Shown here: positions 1 to 12,430 of the stretch, in pieces
Numbering within the stretch: the stretch's first letter is position 1
Layout: every line of letters starts with the position of its first letter
Assembly (NCBI GenBank): GCA_015179045.1
Contig: WHUZ01000037.1
Coordinates: forward strand, 310,001-374,000
Direction: 5' to 3'
Source: Kalaharituber pfeilii
Lineage: Eukaryota > Ascomycota > Pezizomycetes > Pezizales > Pezizaceae
Length of the DNA: 64,000 bases
Notes under the pieces: generated by a model
What the model was told of the DNA's origin: nothing
Databases searched by the model: none
What the model saw: only the letters and a program-made list of their open reading frames with translations
Program-made: the position numbers and the translations under genes

Positions 1-3000
1 GACATCTCAACAGTGTAAGGTTGCTCGCAGTAGTAAGCTGCGGGCAGTCCGCCATACTAGATCCCTCTGCCATCCCAACTTCGCCACTTTCATTATACTA
101 CAAAATAAAGGGGATATAGATATCAGCCCTGGCTGACCTGTGAAGCCACTGCTGATGACTTGGGCTAAACGAATAAAGTAGCTACTTAGGGAAATAGGCA
201 AACAAGTCAGAACACGGAAGTTTATTACGAGATGATATGAATCAAGGTGGCAGTGCAGCAAACACGCCACTGAGTGGCGCTCGCTAAACGTGCTACTACT
301 GATGCCACTGAATGGAAAACAACGGTGATAAACTAAGCATTGGTTCTTTAAATAATATATATATCAGTACTCGCTTGTAGCCTAATGCCATGGCGAGATA
401 AGCATTGATTGTTAAGCATTATAAACAAGAACAGAAGAAAAGAAGAGGCACGCTCGGGCCAGGAAACAATGAAGAAAAATCAGCCCCCAGGCGGTGCCTT
501 GAGGCACGCCAGACAATTGCTATTCCACTGTAGGTATGTAAGAGCGTCACATATTCTTCCTTAACTTCTCTTCTCCCCCTCTTCCTCCTCGCCCTTCTCC
601 TCACAATCATAACAGATGGGGTGTAAAACTGCCGGTTCCCCAACTGCTCTGAGTTGTCTAAGCAGGCGAAGATTTAACGAGTCCACTCCTGTCGCACCTT
701 GGATGTTCGCATCCACAAGAACAAGTCTATTCCGGGGTAATGTCCATTGACAGGTAAGATCTAAGGATTGGTTGTCTGGAGTACAACCGGCCTTGAGTTG
801 CACCTGACATAGCTGAACTGTGGCACAACCTGCCATCGTTATAAAGTACGGAGCCCTAGCGATAGGATCCCAAGCCAGAGAAGAGACCACATCGGAGAAG
901 GTGATCTGGGCCATGGCTTGCCCTGAGGTCACTGACCATAGCCGTACAGTCATATCGCCGCTGCCAGAAGCAAGCAGCCGACCGTCAGGAGAGAAGGCGA
1001 CAGTCAATACGGTATTACTATGACCCTCAATGATACGAATGATCTCTTTACGTTGAACTGACCATAGCCGTACAGTTTGATCAGTGCCACCAGAAGCAAG
1101 CAGCTGACCGTCAGGAGAGAAGGCAACACTCCTTACCCGCTCTTTGATGCCAAAGTTATGAATGTCCTTTTTATGTTGAACTGAAAATAGCCGTAGAATG
1201 TGACGGCCCCCAAAAGCAAGGAGCTGACCGTCAGGAGAGAAGGCGACTTTGTCTACCTGACGTATACTGTAAGAGACACAAATAACCTTTTGATGTTGAA
1301 CTGACCATAGCCGTACAGCGGAATCCGAGGTGGCAGAAGCAAGCAGCTGACCATCAGGAGAGAAGGCGACACGACACACATATTGTCTACCGGGGCGCTC
1401 AAAGATATGAATGAGCTCTCGACGTTGAACTGACCATAGCTGTATAGTGGTGATTTGGTGGACCCGGTTGTCTGTTAGGCCGCCGCCAAAAGCAAGCAGC
1501 TGACCATCAGGAGAGAAGGCGATGCTCATTAACCTAAAATTGGTCTGAAAAGTATGAATGACTTCTTGTCGTTGAACTGACCATAGCAGTACAGCATAAA
1601 AACTGCTTAAAGAAGCAAACAGCTGACCATCAGGAGAGATAGCAAAACAATTTATCGGGCTTACAGTGCCCTCGAAGATATGAATGGCATCTTGACGTGG
1701 AACTGACCATAGATATATACTGCCTTCGAAGCCGCCAGAAGCAAGCAGCTGACCATCAAGAGAGAACGCGACACTATGTATCGAGTCATAATTGCCCTCA
1801 AAGATACGAATAGCCTGTTGTCGTTGAACTGACCATAGCCGTACAGTATCATCGTGGCTGCCAGAAGCAAGCAGCTGACCATCAGGAGAGAATGCGACAC
1901 TACATACCCGGTTACCATGGCCATTCAAGACATGAATGACCTCTTGGCGTTGAACTGACCATAGACATACAGTCTTATCTTCGTGGCCAGAAGCAAGCAG
2001 CTGACCATCAGGAGAGAATGCGACACTATTTACCGAGTCATGATGGCCCTCAAAAATATGAATGACCTCTTGGCGTTGAACTGACCATAGCCGTACAGTC
2101 TTATCTTCGCTGCCAGAAGCAAGCAGCTGACCATCAGGAGAGAAGGTGACACTAAATACCGTGCTATGATGGCCCTCAAAGATATGAATGACCTCTTGGC
2201 GTTGAACTGACCATAGTCGTACAGTCTCATCTTCGCTGCCAGAAGCAAGCAGCTGACCATCAGGAGAGAATGCGACACTATTTACCGACTTATGATGGCC
2301 CTCGAAGGAATGAATTACCTCTTGATGCTGAACCGAACATAGCCGTACAGTCCTATCGCCACTGCCAGAAGCAAGCAGCTGACCATCAGGAGAGAAGGCG
2401 ACACTCTCTACCGAATCATAATGAGGAGGGAAGGTATGAATTACCTCTTGATGCTGAACCGACCATAGCTGAACAAGATTATCCACGTCGCCGCGGCCAG
2501 AAGCAAACAACTGACCATCAGGAGAGAAGGCAATACTATTTATGCTATCAAGTGTGTGGTCTGATGCTTTTATGAAAGGTCTTTCCCCAAACGAAACAGA
2601 GTTCATGCAAGCTTTACTGAAGTTTGCTGCTCTAAGCCAAGCTTGATGAAAACGAACCTGCTCACAATGACATTAGGTCAGATATAAGTAACGAGCAAAG
2701 AAAAAATGACGAACCTGACTTAGGTCTGCATTTTGGAATTGAGTACCGTCAAACCATCCACCACTTATATCAGCTCCAGGAATCCGTATTCCACGTAAAT
2801 CATGACCCCCAAATCTTCTTCCGGCCCTGACTAGAATTGTAATTGCGTTTGCTGAGGCGGTTGAAAAATTGGCGTCAGTTTTCGATCGTTCAACCAGATT
2901 TAGCAGATTGTCTTGTAATGTGCTAGTATATTTCGCTCGTTCAATGATAAAGTCAAGAATACCAGGATCATCCACAAGATGGAACTGATTGATAATTGCA

Positions 3001-5038
3001 TCGTCTTTACATTGTTCAAGTGACTTGTCTTGCCAGAGGGATTCAGCTACCAAATAGTCCCGTAGTGATTTGTGCAAAAATCTGTAGGCATGCCCTTGTC
3101 GGATAAGTGGCGAACTAGAGCGTAGAAGGTGTATTTTTGGATCGTTAGCTAAGAATTTTTGCCATATCATCTGATCCTGTGGGATGGAATTGTAATCTTG
3201 GAAGATGTCGATAGGTTGATAGCTAGCTTCCAACAGTTGATGACGGTACAAGGCTAATGCAAACTTTTGACAGAAGAGTCGTGCTTGAAACTTGAAATTA
3301 TTCTCGTATAATTGAGAATAAGTTTGAAGGTGATCCTGTGGTAACTGAATTTTATCTAAACGGGCCTGTGCATTCTCTAACCAGTAATCAATGAATTGTT
3401 GGTACAAATCTCCGCGCTTGAGATTGTCTCTGTCTTGAGCTGGTGTAACTGTCATAATCATTCTGAGAAGAAACGGGTTGCTAATTAATGCACATATGTC
3501 AGGCCTAAGCACATAATGTTCATACTCATTGACTGAATGGCCATTAGGTTTAGCCATTAGATATTGTGAAATATACTGCTGGATGTTTGACTTCGAAAAT
3601 GGCGCCATCCAGTATTCTTGCAACAGCTGTGGCTGACCAGGAGGGTAAAACTTGCTTCGATAACCTGAGCGTAAATATTCCGGTCGACTTGTAATGATAA
3701 CTTTCGCATTCCATAGGTCAAGCTCATTTTCGATAAAAAAGTTGCGGTCCTGTCTCTCAATTTCATCATAACCATCCAAAAGAAACACGAACTCCCGTTG
3801 ACGCCGAACCAGCTGTATTTGGTCTTCCCGAAAACCTTGTTTAGCAAAGAAAGCGGCTATTAGATCCCGGTTGCGCATTCCAGACATATATACTCTGAAG
3901 AGCGAAATGAACAAGGGGACCACTGCAGTTGCTTGATTGGAGGCTTTGTCGTACTCAGACCATAACCGATGTGCAAGATGATGGGTGAAGGTCGATTTTC
4001 CAGACCCAGCAGTCCCTTGAATCAAGCAAACCTTTTGACTCACACAAGTTAGCCACATCTAGTAGGCGGTAAGTGACTGTTGAAGTTAAATAAATAAAGT
4101 AAATAATTAACTTAAATCAAAGTAAAGCAAACCTTCTGTGATACAGCATCTGAAAGGAACGTTTGAACAGCCTCCAGTAGATCAAAGCGATTACTATCGT
4201 GTGGGTCTGCCATTCCCTCTACCGGAATATATAGATTGAGCTTAAACTCCTCCAGCTGATTCCTCGCTAGGTAGTCGTTCTTGACCTGCTCAAACTCTCC
4301 AATTAAAGTTGTCCATTCAACTATTTGACGTTGATTTTGTGCTAGCTTTATGTTAACAAAGGCTCAGGCCTAGCAAGAGGATACAACTATACGTACCCAG
4401 TGTGGCTAGTTTTTCATTACATTCCCTGAACAAATTATTTGTCGTGAGTGGAAGTACATTAGCTCGAAAGGGGGCACCGCTGGCCCAAGTATTCCTCCTT
4501 TTTCCATCAGGTAATTCTGAGCTAGATAGACGTCTGTCCATTGGCAGAAGTTAGCCTAGGGAATGTGGTGATGAAGCGCTGTTATCTTGGAAACGGACTT
4601 GAGCGGAAGTTTTTGCAAAAAACTCCTCCCCATAGAGGACCCCCCTGAACCTTCAGATTTCTCATGATCCATCTTGAATAACTAGTGGAGCAGAATCACA
4701 AAATTTTCAGATGTAGTACAGAGTAAGGGAAACGAAATTTGGGTAGAGAGCCTTTGTGTTCACGGTGAAGCTGTAGGATGATAATTGTTTGTTACCTTAC
4801 GGTTGCAATACACGTACGTTCGTTGAGTGAATGGTATGCTCTAGGCCTGCCATGGTCTTTGCAACCAATTATGATAGAAGGATTTTGCAACCCTGTAACA
4901 AACCTTGTAGGATGAGATTCAAATCAACAAGGGTAAACGAAGGGGCTCCAAATTGTAAAAGACAGTCTGAAACCACAGGACCGGCTAAATTTAACTACAT
5001 GATACATGAACCTACTTCATTCATCGTCATCAATTTCA
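1..5038. repeat. Segmental duplication, copy A
   Basis: This stretch matches 22674-27759 in the same orientation. Identity runs from the first base of the window (so the copy is probably cut by the window edge) to about 5038, where the two sequences part after the shared string caatttca. The copy holds one complete NLR gene plus about 560 bp downstream of its stop and about 500 bp upstream of its first identified exon. Differences are scattered single bases except in the WD40 array, where repeats differ in length and content. The short ORFs in the flanks (7-270 minus, 4831-5148 plus) are open in both copies only because the copies are recent, and I do not count them as genes. Confidence 0.95.
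561..4541 (-). CDS. NACHT-pentapeptide-WD40 NOD-like receptor, copy A
   Basis: Model: complement(join(561..2657, 2715..4031, 4133..4341, 4397..4541)), all phases consistent, about 1255 aa. Order of parts: a ~118-residue N-terminal region of unknown fold; NACHT NTPase with Walker A GTAGSGKST (about 124-132), Walker B LLDGYDEI (about 202-209) and sensor-like ITSRPEYL (about 230-238); a run of about 10 pentapeptides (ADLSQ, ANFSK type) across the third intron; then 13 WD40 repeats plus a divergent 14th. Repeats follow FSPDGQLLASG...TVRLWSVQRQEVIHIFEGH. The tail is acidic (EEKGEEEEGEKRS). NACHT-WD40 proteins of fungi (HET-D/HET-E type) are STAND receptors that oligomerise on ligand binding, and the role here is inferred from that family. 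The ATG at 4541 follows an in-frame TAA, so it is a plausible start, but an additional 5' exon is not excluded. No frameshift or stop is seen. Confidence 0.88.
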
Positions 5039-5248
5039 CCTTCATTGTACAGAATTCAGAAGATTGCGAGTCGTTTTCCCAAGGTCAAGTTTTCAGAGTC
5101 TTTCTGAAGAGTCCCCACACAATTTTGCGGTGTGGACTGACCTATTGATTTAAACCTGAAAGGGAATAGCGGCTAAGAACAGGCAATACCTGCTGAATAC
5201 AGCAAGGCGCGATCAGCGGTGACATACCATATAAGGTACTGTTAAGTA

Positions 5249-5385
5249 TGGCTTAGTGCGCAGGGATGGCTTAGTGCGCAGGGATGGCTTAGTGCGCAGG
5301 GATGGCTTAGTGCGTAGCACCTGGGCACCACGCTGACTCAGCATTATTCTTCATATTCTGCCGACGGATATAGGCAAAAGACTGT
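5249..5385 (+). repeat. Dispersed repeat with four-copy 18 bp tandem array
   Basis: Positions 5249-5320 contain four near-perfect copies of the 18-mer atggcttagtgcgcaggg. The adjoining sequence to about 5385 (ctgactcagca...cttcatatt) matches the complement of 61755-61840, where the 18-mer core occurs only about once. It is therefore a dispersed repeat, possibly a transposon terminus, with a local tandem expansion. No coding capacity is visible. Confidence 0.8.
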
Positions 5386-8300
5386 GATTTTCGGCGCATA
5401 TCATCACAATTGCTCACTCTACACATTGCACCTATCGTACATATGAAAAAATAAAGCTTTCGATGTCAAAACCCCATTCTGAATTGAGTACCCCCCTATG
5501 ATGACCCCCTCCCCCCCCCCCCACATCCTACCCGCACTACCACGCATTGTACTAATCCAAGCCATCATACTACTTCATCATCCACCTACTCCATTACTAT
5601 CCCCCCTTCTTTCCATCCCGTGCCTCCCCTTCTTTTCCCAGCCAACCACCCCTCTCTTCTCTCCTACTTCTCCTATCCTTTCCAGACTTGGGTGGGAACT
5701 TGTCTTCCACTCACCTCCTACCCTTGTCTTCCACCCCTCCGCTTCCCATCCCAGCTCCAAAGAAAAAAGCAAAACTCCACCATTCCATCACCATTTATAT
5801 CCTCCCCTCCATTTACTCACAGCCCATCGCACCAGATAGTTAGCTCCGTGCTAGCATCACCATATCTATATCTACATCTATACCTATACCCAAGCACCTC
5901 ACCTACTCTAGAACTCCCAACAAAAATCTCTGCCTTTATCTACAATATACTCACGAAACCCAATAAAAACAAAAACAATGCCACTACCGCAGACACCGAG
6001 TCTCTTGAACGTCCCAAGAACGCCGCAAGATTTCCAGAACCACCGGCGTCTTGTAGACTATGCGACCCCAATGTCTGCATCGGAGGTTTATATACACTCT
6101 CCTACTTATGCCAACAATGGGTTACAGTGTGGGGTTTGTGACACAGTGGGTGTCATGCGTAATGTGGCGTCGGATGCAAGAGCGTTACACACTTGCACCG
6201 TTGCAAAGGTTTAGAGTTTTTTGTGCTAGCGGAGACTATATCGCGCAAAGCGGCCCTCGTGGAAAGCGCTAGTTTCGAGTTGAAGAAAAACGCCAAAAGA
6301 ACCTCCAGCATCCGGTTTATGCTCGATCCCATCACCGTATCCGTTACCCTCAACACCCGAGCCAATGCCGTGCAATTCAGCAACCCACACCACCAACCTT
6401 TCACAATCTATTTCTCTTCGAGACTTGGTTCTTTACCCTTTGTAGCGTCAACAATGGGGCGCCATGTAGTTTAAACGCAGCAAAATCTACCTACAAAAAA
6501 AGCCGCGCCCGACATCCACAGCTGTGCGAATGCTTATTGTTCATCCACACGAAGCTAATATAAAAATCTACAAACAATCGCGCGTCGATTGTTCTTTTCT
6601 TTTTTTTTTTTTTTTTTTCCCTTGAGAGAGAGGGGTTGATAATCCGTTACGGCAGAAAACCTAGTCGACACATCCTACCGCCGGTTTTTTGGACGAAGGT
6701 GATATGTTCGATGAATCTCTTATCCCCCTTCCCCCCACCATTTTCTTTTTTTTGGGGGGGAGGAGGGAGGGTTGCCTTGGTATGGGTTTACATCAATGGC
6801 ACTTTCTTGCACAAGGTGCAATGAGTTGGTGTGAGGGTAACAGGTCGCACTTCGTATCCGGGTGTCTGGTTGTTGTGGTGTACATAGTCCGCCACCATCA
6901 CCGCCTCATCTCATTGTTCACTGTTGCGGTCTCGTTCGCTTCAATCATCGCACTATTATTCTTTGCATACGTTGATTCATTCTTACCTGCTATTCTGTAT
7001 GTTACATGTAGAGTGGCAAGTAACAGAAAGTTTCATTCCACACTGGCTAGTTCACTCCATCTAGAACCCCGTATGCCTGCCGATTGCTTATTTTTCAAGA
7101 GGTACACCCTCTCTCGCTTTAAAACCAATGACTCAACTGACCCAGGCGTCCTCCACTGACCAAGGTATAGACATTGTACCTCTAAAACCCCCCCACTTAC
7201 CCACAACCCCCCACGTATACACAAGTTTCTTCTTTGTAAGAGGGAGTCCGGGACAGCGCCTCTTGCTCAGTTCAACTTCCCTCCACCGACGATGTTATAG
7301 ACCCAGCCCATTTGAAGCCCAATATACCCATAATCCCCGTTGAACACTCAAAGCGAAAAATGTCCATTGGTATAAGGTGTAAGGAAATGGGGGTAAAAAA
7401 CGAAAACAGGAAAATACGTGGGAATAGTCAAGCTACTGAAGAGTAATTGCAGGGATCTAGGTACAAAGCTATGAGAAGGGCGGTTGGACTTGTGTGAGAA
7501 CGTGCGGTTAAAGAGGCGGAGAGAGAGGGTGTGGCTGAGGGGGCGAAGGGAAAGGACGAATTCGAGAGGTGGTGAAAGGGGAGGGAGGGTACGAGATGTT
7601 TCGTGGTTGCTGGAGCGGAGAGGGAGGGGGTTATTTAAGCAGATGCTGGAGGGAGGTGGGAGGGTCGGAGGCGGGGAGGGGAGAGGTGGAGAATTGTAGA
7701 AATAGACATGGTGTGGAGTTGGTGGGAATAGGAGTGAGACGAATAGTGCAAGTGGAAACAAGGGAAGGGTGAAGAATAAGGTTGAGTATATAGGATAAAG
7801 CATGAAAGAGGGTGGAAAGATAGGAGAGGTAGTGCAAGAGAAAATAAAGAGAGGTAGGAAGAAATGTCCATAGTCCTAATTAATAACGAAAGTTTGAAAA
7901 CTGAGAGCATGCCTTTTAGGTATAGTTTGATAATACAGTAATTAGTTTTGTCAAAGGAATTAACATATAGTATCAGGAGTGTTGTAAGGTTTCATCTTAA
8001 ATATACCGCAAATTATAGATTACTACAAGTATGAGGTATAATATAAGAACACAGATGCAGTTTTGCTTAGATAGAATGCTATGAAAGCATGATATAATAG
8101 AATATATATTGAGCTCAAAAGTGAGAACACAGTAATACATAATATTGGAATAAGAACATGTCCACGCATGAAGAGGTCCAATCCTCATGGGTACTCATGA
8201 GCGATCTATTCTAAGCAAATCAAGAGACACACGTGAATTTCTCAGAGGATTATGCGCCCCTCATAAGTCTCACGAGCCATATGAGTCAACAAATAGTTTT

Positions 8301-8480
8301 TTGCTGACAATGAGCGCTCGATGTGGCCTGCTCTCGAGCAATCGTAGTGACAGTTAATTGCCATGACACATGGGTCAGTCTTCCACTGTCATTGGTGCCT
8401 TATAGGCAAGCTGAGAGGCACGCAATTAAGCAGCTGAGAAAGAGAGGGAACAAAAGAAACTAAGAAGCACGAAAAAAGAC
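5386..8480. other. Intergenic, low-complexity sequence without a supported gene
   Basis: Apart from the repeat at 5580-5765, this 3.1 kb is low-complexity. 5480-5960 is C/T-rich, 6600-6618 is a T run, 7480-7780 is strongly purine-rich on the plus strand, and 7900-8160 is A/T-rich. Open frames at 5978-6470 and 6689-7159 have shifting frames, no recognisable domains and no clear splice pattern. A small unrecognised gene around 5978-6470 (a frame starting MPLPQTPSLL, with a CGVCD motif) cannot be ruled out. Confidence 0.5.
5580..5765 (-). repeat. Inverted copy of a segment next to LINE ORF1
   Basis: The complement of this stretch is nearly identical to 18747-18910, the sequence following the LINE ORF1 relic. 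Outside these limits the two loci differ. It is a pyrimidine-rich (on the plus strand) fragment about 165-185 bp long. The open frame it carries (SSHPSLERIGEVGEKRGVVG) is shared with the other copy, but nothing shows it is translated here. Confidence 0.8.
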
Positions 8481-9720
8481 AAAAAGCATCGGCAATAGAC
8501 CTAGTCACACCACCTCAGACAACACCCGGCACGGTATTGGTTTGCTCAGGAATTGATGCGGGTGGCGGTGGATCGTACATCGGAACCGCAGGCGTAATAA
8601 CGGCTTGCTGCGTGGTTCAAAGAACGATTACCAGAAGGGTTGACCTGGGATGACAGGTATACGGCCATCGAGCCCCAAGTTGATTCATCCTTCACATAAC
8701 CTATAAGCAACCAAAAGTTAGCCGGTTGGTGGATTTAGTAAGTGAAGGATGACAGCAGTACCTGTTCTATAGCCGCCTGAGCCGCGATACTCTCTTTCTG
8801 GGACTTCTCGGCGAGGTTTATAGCATCTGCTGCCCGTTATTCTGCAAACTTACAGTCGTCTGCCTTCGCAACTCTACTTTGCTGGGCCAGAAACACTGCG
8901 AAATCTTCCTCTACCATTCCTGAAACAATTTCTTCCACTCCCTCTCAATCTTGCCTCCTATGGCGGTTTCGCCTATCCTCAGTTTGCCGAAATGCTGTCG
9001 TCGTTTTCTTCCACCCTTTAGGCTTGGTTATTTCGGTCCTCAATGTTGACTTGGTGGTATGGAAAGCCAAGTGCAGCCTCGACCAGTTTATCCAATATGT
9101 CAAAGATATCAGGCACCAGGGCGGGGAATTTTGGGGGATTCGAGCGGCGTGGATCCAAGTGGCTCATGCTGCGTGAGACTTGGCGATGCTCAGGCTGTGC
9201 ACGCTGTCGTTGGTTCGAATAGTCAGTTTCTGGAGAGTTTGAAAAAAGAACGTCGCAAAATTATCAATGGTAAGTTCCTCTGCGGCATCAGCGAGAGATG
9301 GACTTGCCGGAGCCTCGGCCCGCAGTTGTGATCTAACTCGCATTCTGAGGTGGATGCGTGAACACTTTTTGGTGCTGGTCGACATTTCCGCTAAGCCACT
9401 TGGGAAAGCGGGCGTTCGGCCCCAGATTGCGTACCAGGGAGTAGTTCTGTCGTAAGCTCCCGCAGCCACAGGTCATAGACTAGGTCGGACATGGCTATAG
9501 CAAAGCAATGGTGCTTCCTCACACTGTGTGGATCTCCGGCGTACGGGCGGCAGGAAGGAGCGTATAATCATGACGGTTGTCCGAAGCAGTATAGTGCTTC
9601 TATGGAGGCGGATGTATGCCTGCTGGGCGGTGGGATATGAGATCGTGGTGTGTGTCGGTGCAGTCGGTGCAGTTGGATAATGGGCTGAGCCTTGGCCGAG
9701 GGGTCTTGGCAGAGGCATTA
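8480..9720 (-). pseudogene. Degenerate coding remnant, unknown
   Basis: On the minus strand a protein-like reading can be followed with interruptions. An Ala/Glu/Lys-rich, probably helical stretch (motifs AVFLAQQSRVAKADD and NLAEKSQKESIAAQAAIEQ) at about 8770-8960 is broken by single stops. It ends at a plausible intron (GTACTG...TATAG, about 8702-8761). Further upstream, 9164-9469 reads AAEELTIDNFATFFF. I do not recognise the family. The stops argue for a relic, possibly of a transposon gag or a DNA-binding protein. Confidence that it was once coding is moderate at best. Confidence 0.3.
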
Positions 9721-10504
9721 TATAAGCTTGCTATTATCAGTATCCGTGTGGTAAACTACAGATTACGAGCTAAATTGTGGTGGGATACAGTTGATTAATT
9801 CTTTCAGAATAACCCCAAATATGCGTCCCAAAACAGCCCTATTTATGCAGCAGAATTCAGGAAGTACCTTCGTACCCAACTAAACAATTATTGGTGCGGA
9901 ATGAGGTTGCGCCTAGCAGCGGATTCAGACGGTAAAGAGGATATAATCGGTATAGGAAGTAGAAGACCATAGAATCATGAAACGTCAGTCTGCATCATGG
10001 CCACAGCTCAGGTTGCATATGTTTCAGCACACCCAACCACTGTACATGATGTTTCACTTCAGCGCTGCATATTCTTCAACAATCCGCATATGTTTCGTGA
10101 CTCGGCGCCTGGGCCGAGGCTGACCGGTGGTGAAGCATAGAGCGAAGGTCAGCCAGTCTGTGTGGGTCTTGGCAGCAGGCGTGGGGAACGCAGCGGCAGT
10201 CCGAGTGAATCTACTAAAAACCCGTGATGAGTATAAGCAGCCATATATGCCCGCCACGACGGCAGTATCAGCAGCCAGATATGCTTGCCATATATAGTCG
10301 CCGTGACTACATTATATGTGGCCGATATATGTGGCTTGGGACCAACACAGGCCAAAGAGGCCGATGGGGCGGGGCGGGTTGCGGGCAGGTCGTAGGGGGG
10401 CAAAACCCGCCCGGACTCACCCATTTGCTCACACTATTTTGGGGTGATTATATTTTTATTGCTTCTATAGAGGTATGGTAAATCTCAGGTATAGCTAGAT
10501 ACTC
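9721..10504. other. Intergenic, nothing recognised
   Basis: I see no convincing coding frame, RNA gene or repeat structure here. The stretch around 10240-10340 has short internal repetition (atatg / ccgccacgac) but no clear unit. Confidence 0.5.
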
Positions 10505-10780
10505 TTCTTTACAAAACTGTAGTTTAGCGGAAAGCTGTAGTTCATCAGAAAGCTGTAATCTATCGGAAAGCTGTAGTTTATTGGAAAGCTATAGTTCGTT
10601 GGAAAGCTGTAGTTCATCGAAAAGCTGTAGTTTGTCAGAAAGCTATAGTCTGCCACTATTATAGCTGCCATAGTTTGCTGCTATCATAGTCTACTAAAAA
10701 GCCATACTCCATTGGAAGGTATAAGTATAGTTCACTGGAAAGCTATAGTCTACTACCATTATAATCTACCTAACTACTAA
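10505..10780 (+). repeat. 18 bp minisatellite (ggaaagctgtagttcatc)
   Basis: From about 10520 to 10690 the sequence is a tandem array of diverged 18 bp units of the form ggaaagctgtagttyatc, around nine or ten copies. It decays into related fragments (ggaaagctatagtctact) up to about 10780. It lies immediately outside the left arm of the 10878-14526 inverted-repeat structure. Confidence 0.85.
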
Positions 10781-11149
10781 AAGCTGCTAAACTGCACTGC
10801 TTGCTAAACTGCCATAGACTGCCACTGCTAAACTGCTATGGCTTTAGCTATATAGTGAAGTTTACTTATTCTCTATATGTTATGGATTCACCGCAACCGT
10901 AGGGCGGGTGGTCGATGGATGCGCGCATATGCGACGTAGGCGATATGCGACAGCCGAACGCCGGCGTCGCAGTCGCAAAATGTGCTGTATGAGCTACGCA
11001 GAGGACTAGTGAGTATTGCTGGTCAAGTGTCTTTTTGGCCTGGCGGATGGTAACTCGCTACGTTTACCACCTCTGTAACAACTCTTACATCATTTATTCA
11101 AGTACTATTAGATTCACCGGTTCCTAAGATCAAATGCAAGGTAGTCAGG

Positions 11150-11477
11150 TTCTTAGGACTCGAGTTGCCGGTGGAGGTATACATATCGTGGAACAAATTC
11201 TGGAGAAGTCATATGTAGGAAAGCGATTGATGCAAGGAAATATTGATGTACTTCAGGACTGTGGTACTCAAATGACTGAGATTCTATTCAATTAGTTCTG
11301 CCTAATTCTCGAAAAGGACATTAGAACCCTACTGAATTCACCAAAGATATGCCCCCCACCCTCAAAGTTAACTCCTGAGATTGCAGAGAAATTCAACATG
11401 AAGGATATCACCGAACATTTTCAAAACACTATACCAATGTTATGTAAACTTGTTACAGGCGTAAGGGGCTAGGCTCC
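11150..11477 (+). pseudogene. Unrecognised coding relic
   Basis: One plus-strand frame stays protein-like for about 105 codons with a single internal TAG near 11294. It reads VAGGGIHIVEQILEKSYVGK early and PEIAEKFNMKDITEHFQNTI later, and ends at TAG near 11471. It lies inside the inverted-repeat structure, so it may be part of that element's original protein, but I cannot name the family. Confidence 0.4.
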
Positions 11478-11494
11478 AGTGAGCGCTGGAAGGT

Positions 11495-11700
11495 ACTGGA
11501 TATTATGGCTAAGGGGTGTATAGTATTACATTTTTGGTAAACCGGTCTGTGACAACTAAAACAGCATTAAAGCTCTTGGATTCAGGTAGTTCTCTAACAA
11601 AGTCCATAGCTATCTCCTCTCAAGGCTTCATACCAGCAGGCATTGGCAAAGTTCATGTCTCGCTGATACTATGAGCCAACCTAGCCTGCTCAATAAACCG
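11495..11700 (-). pseudogene. Ty3/gypsy-type integrase fragment
   Basis: The minus strand reads EEIAMDFVRELPESK followed by AVLVVTDRFTKNVILYT. This matches the start of the retroviral-type integrase core of Ty3/gypsy elements, whose first catalytic Asp lies in the D of MDF. In-frame stops occur just upstream (ET*TLPMP, KP*EEI). No reverse transcriptase or LTR was found nearby. It is a short isolated relic. Confidence 0.75.
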
Positions 11701-11929
11701 GAGTTTCTCATCTGGATTGCGTATATGATCACAATTGAGAGGTACAAATGGCCGAGCGCCCCCACGGGGGCACCCTAATTTTTTTGGTGCAGTATTAGGG
11801 GCTATGGCAGGAATTAGGGTTTCATTGTTTTCCAATATAGTGATTGGGAATTCAGATGGTTATGTTTCATTTGGAGTATTATTCTGTTGGAGTTCTCCAA
11901 GCTGCATTTGGGTTTTCGGAGGTTGCGGA

Positions 11930-12430
11930 AGCGGGGATTGCATTTCTGGGGGTTGTGGAAACGCTAATGCATTTCCGGTGGTTGCGGAAACGTCAATTGT
12001 GTTTCCGGTGGTTGGGAAAATTGCAGAAACTGCAGAAACTGTAGGAACTGCGAGAACTACTTTGAGGTTCAAGTTTCCGGGGGTTGCGGAAACTGCTTTG
12101 TAGTTTCCGGGGCTTGCAGAAACTGCTTTGAGGTTTCGGACTGCATTGGTGGTTGCGGAAACTGCACTGAGGTTTCCGGTGGCTGCAGAAACTGCTTTGT
12201 AGTTTCCGGGGCTTGCAGAAACTGCTTTGAGGTTTCGGACTGCGTTGGTGGTTGCAGAAACTGCACTGAGGTTTCCGGTAACTGCGGAAACTGCTTTGTG
12301 GTTTCCGAGGGTTGCACTGAGGTTTCCGGTGGCTGCGGAAACTGCATTGGAGTTTCCGGTAGCTGCAGAAACTGCTTTGTGGTTTCCGGGGGTTGCGGAA
12401 ACTGCTTTGAGGTTTCCGCAACCTCTAAGA
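11930..12430 (-). repeat. 30 bp minisatellite encoding PPETTKQFLQ-type units
   Basis: This is a tandem array of about 16 diverged 30 bp units (plus-strand form ttgcggaaactgctttgaggtttccggggg, with some shorter variants). Because the unit is a multiple of three and has few stops, all three minus frames are open across it. One gives the decapeptide PPETTKQFLQ, another KPQSSFRNPR and the third GNHKAVSAAT. The openness is explained by the repeat and is weak evidence for coding. Confidence 0.9.

Noticed and set aside
7..643. Minus-strand frames downstream of the WD40 stop (also at 22680-23320)
   Set aside because: They are conserved between the copies only because the whole segment is a recent duplicate; no domain, and they overlap the receptor's 3' end in another frame.
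1661..2278. Short hydrophobic minus-strand frames inside the WD40 array (MSHSLLMVSCLLLAA...)
   Set aside because: Shadow of the 126 bp WD40 repeat read in a second frame; repeats with the repeat period.
7348..7910. Leu/Ser/Pro-rich frames on the minus strand
   Set aside because: The plus strand here is purine-rich low-complexity DNA; the frames are a composition effect.
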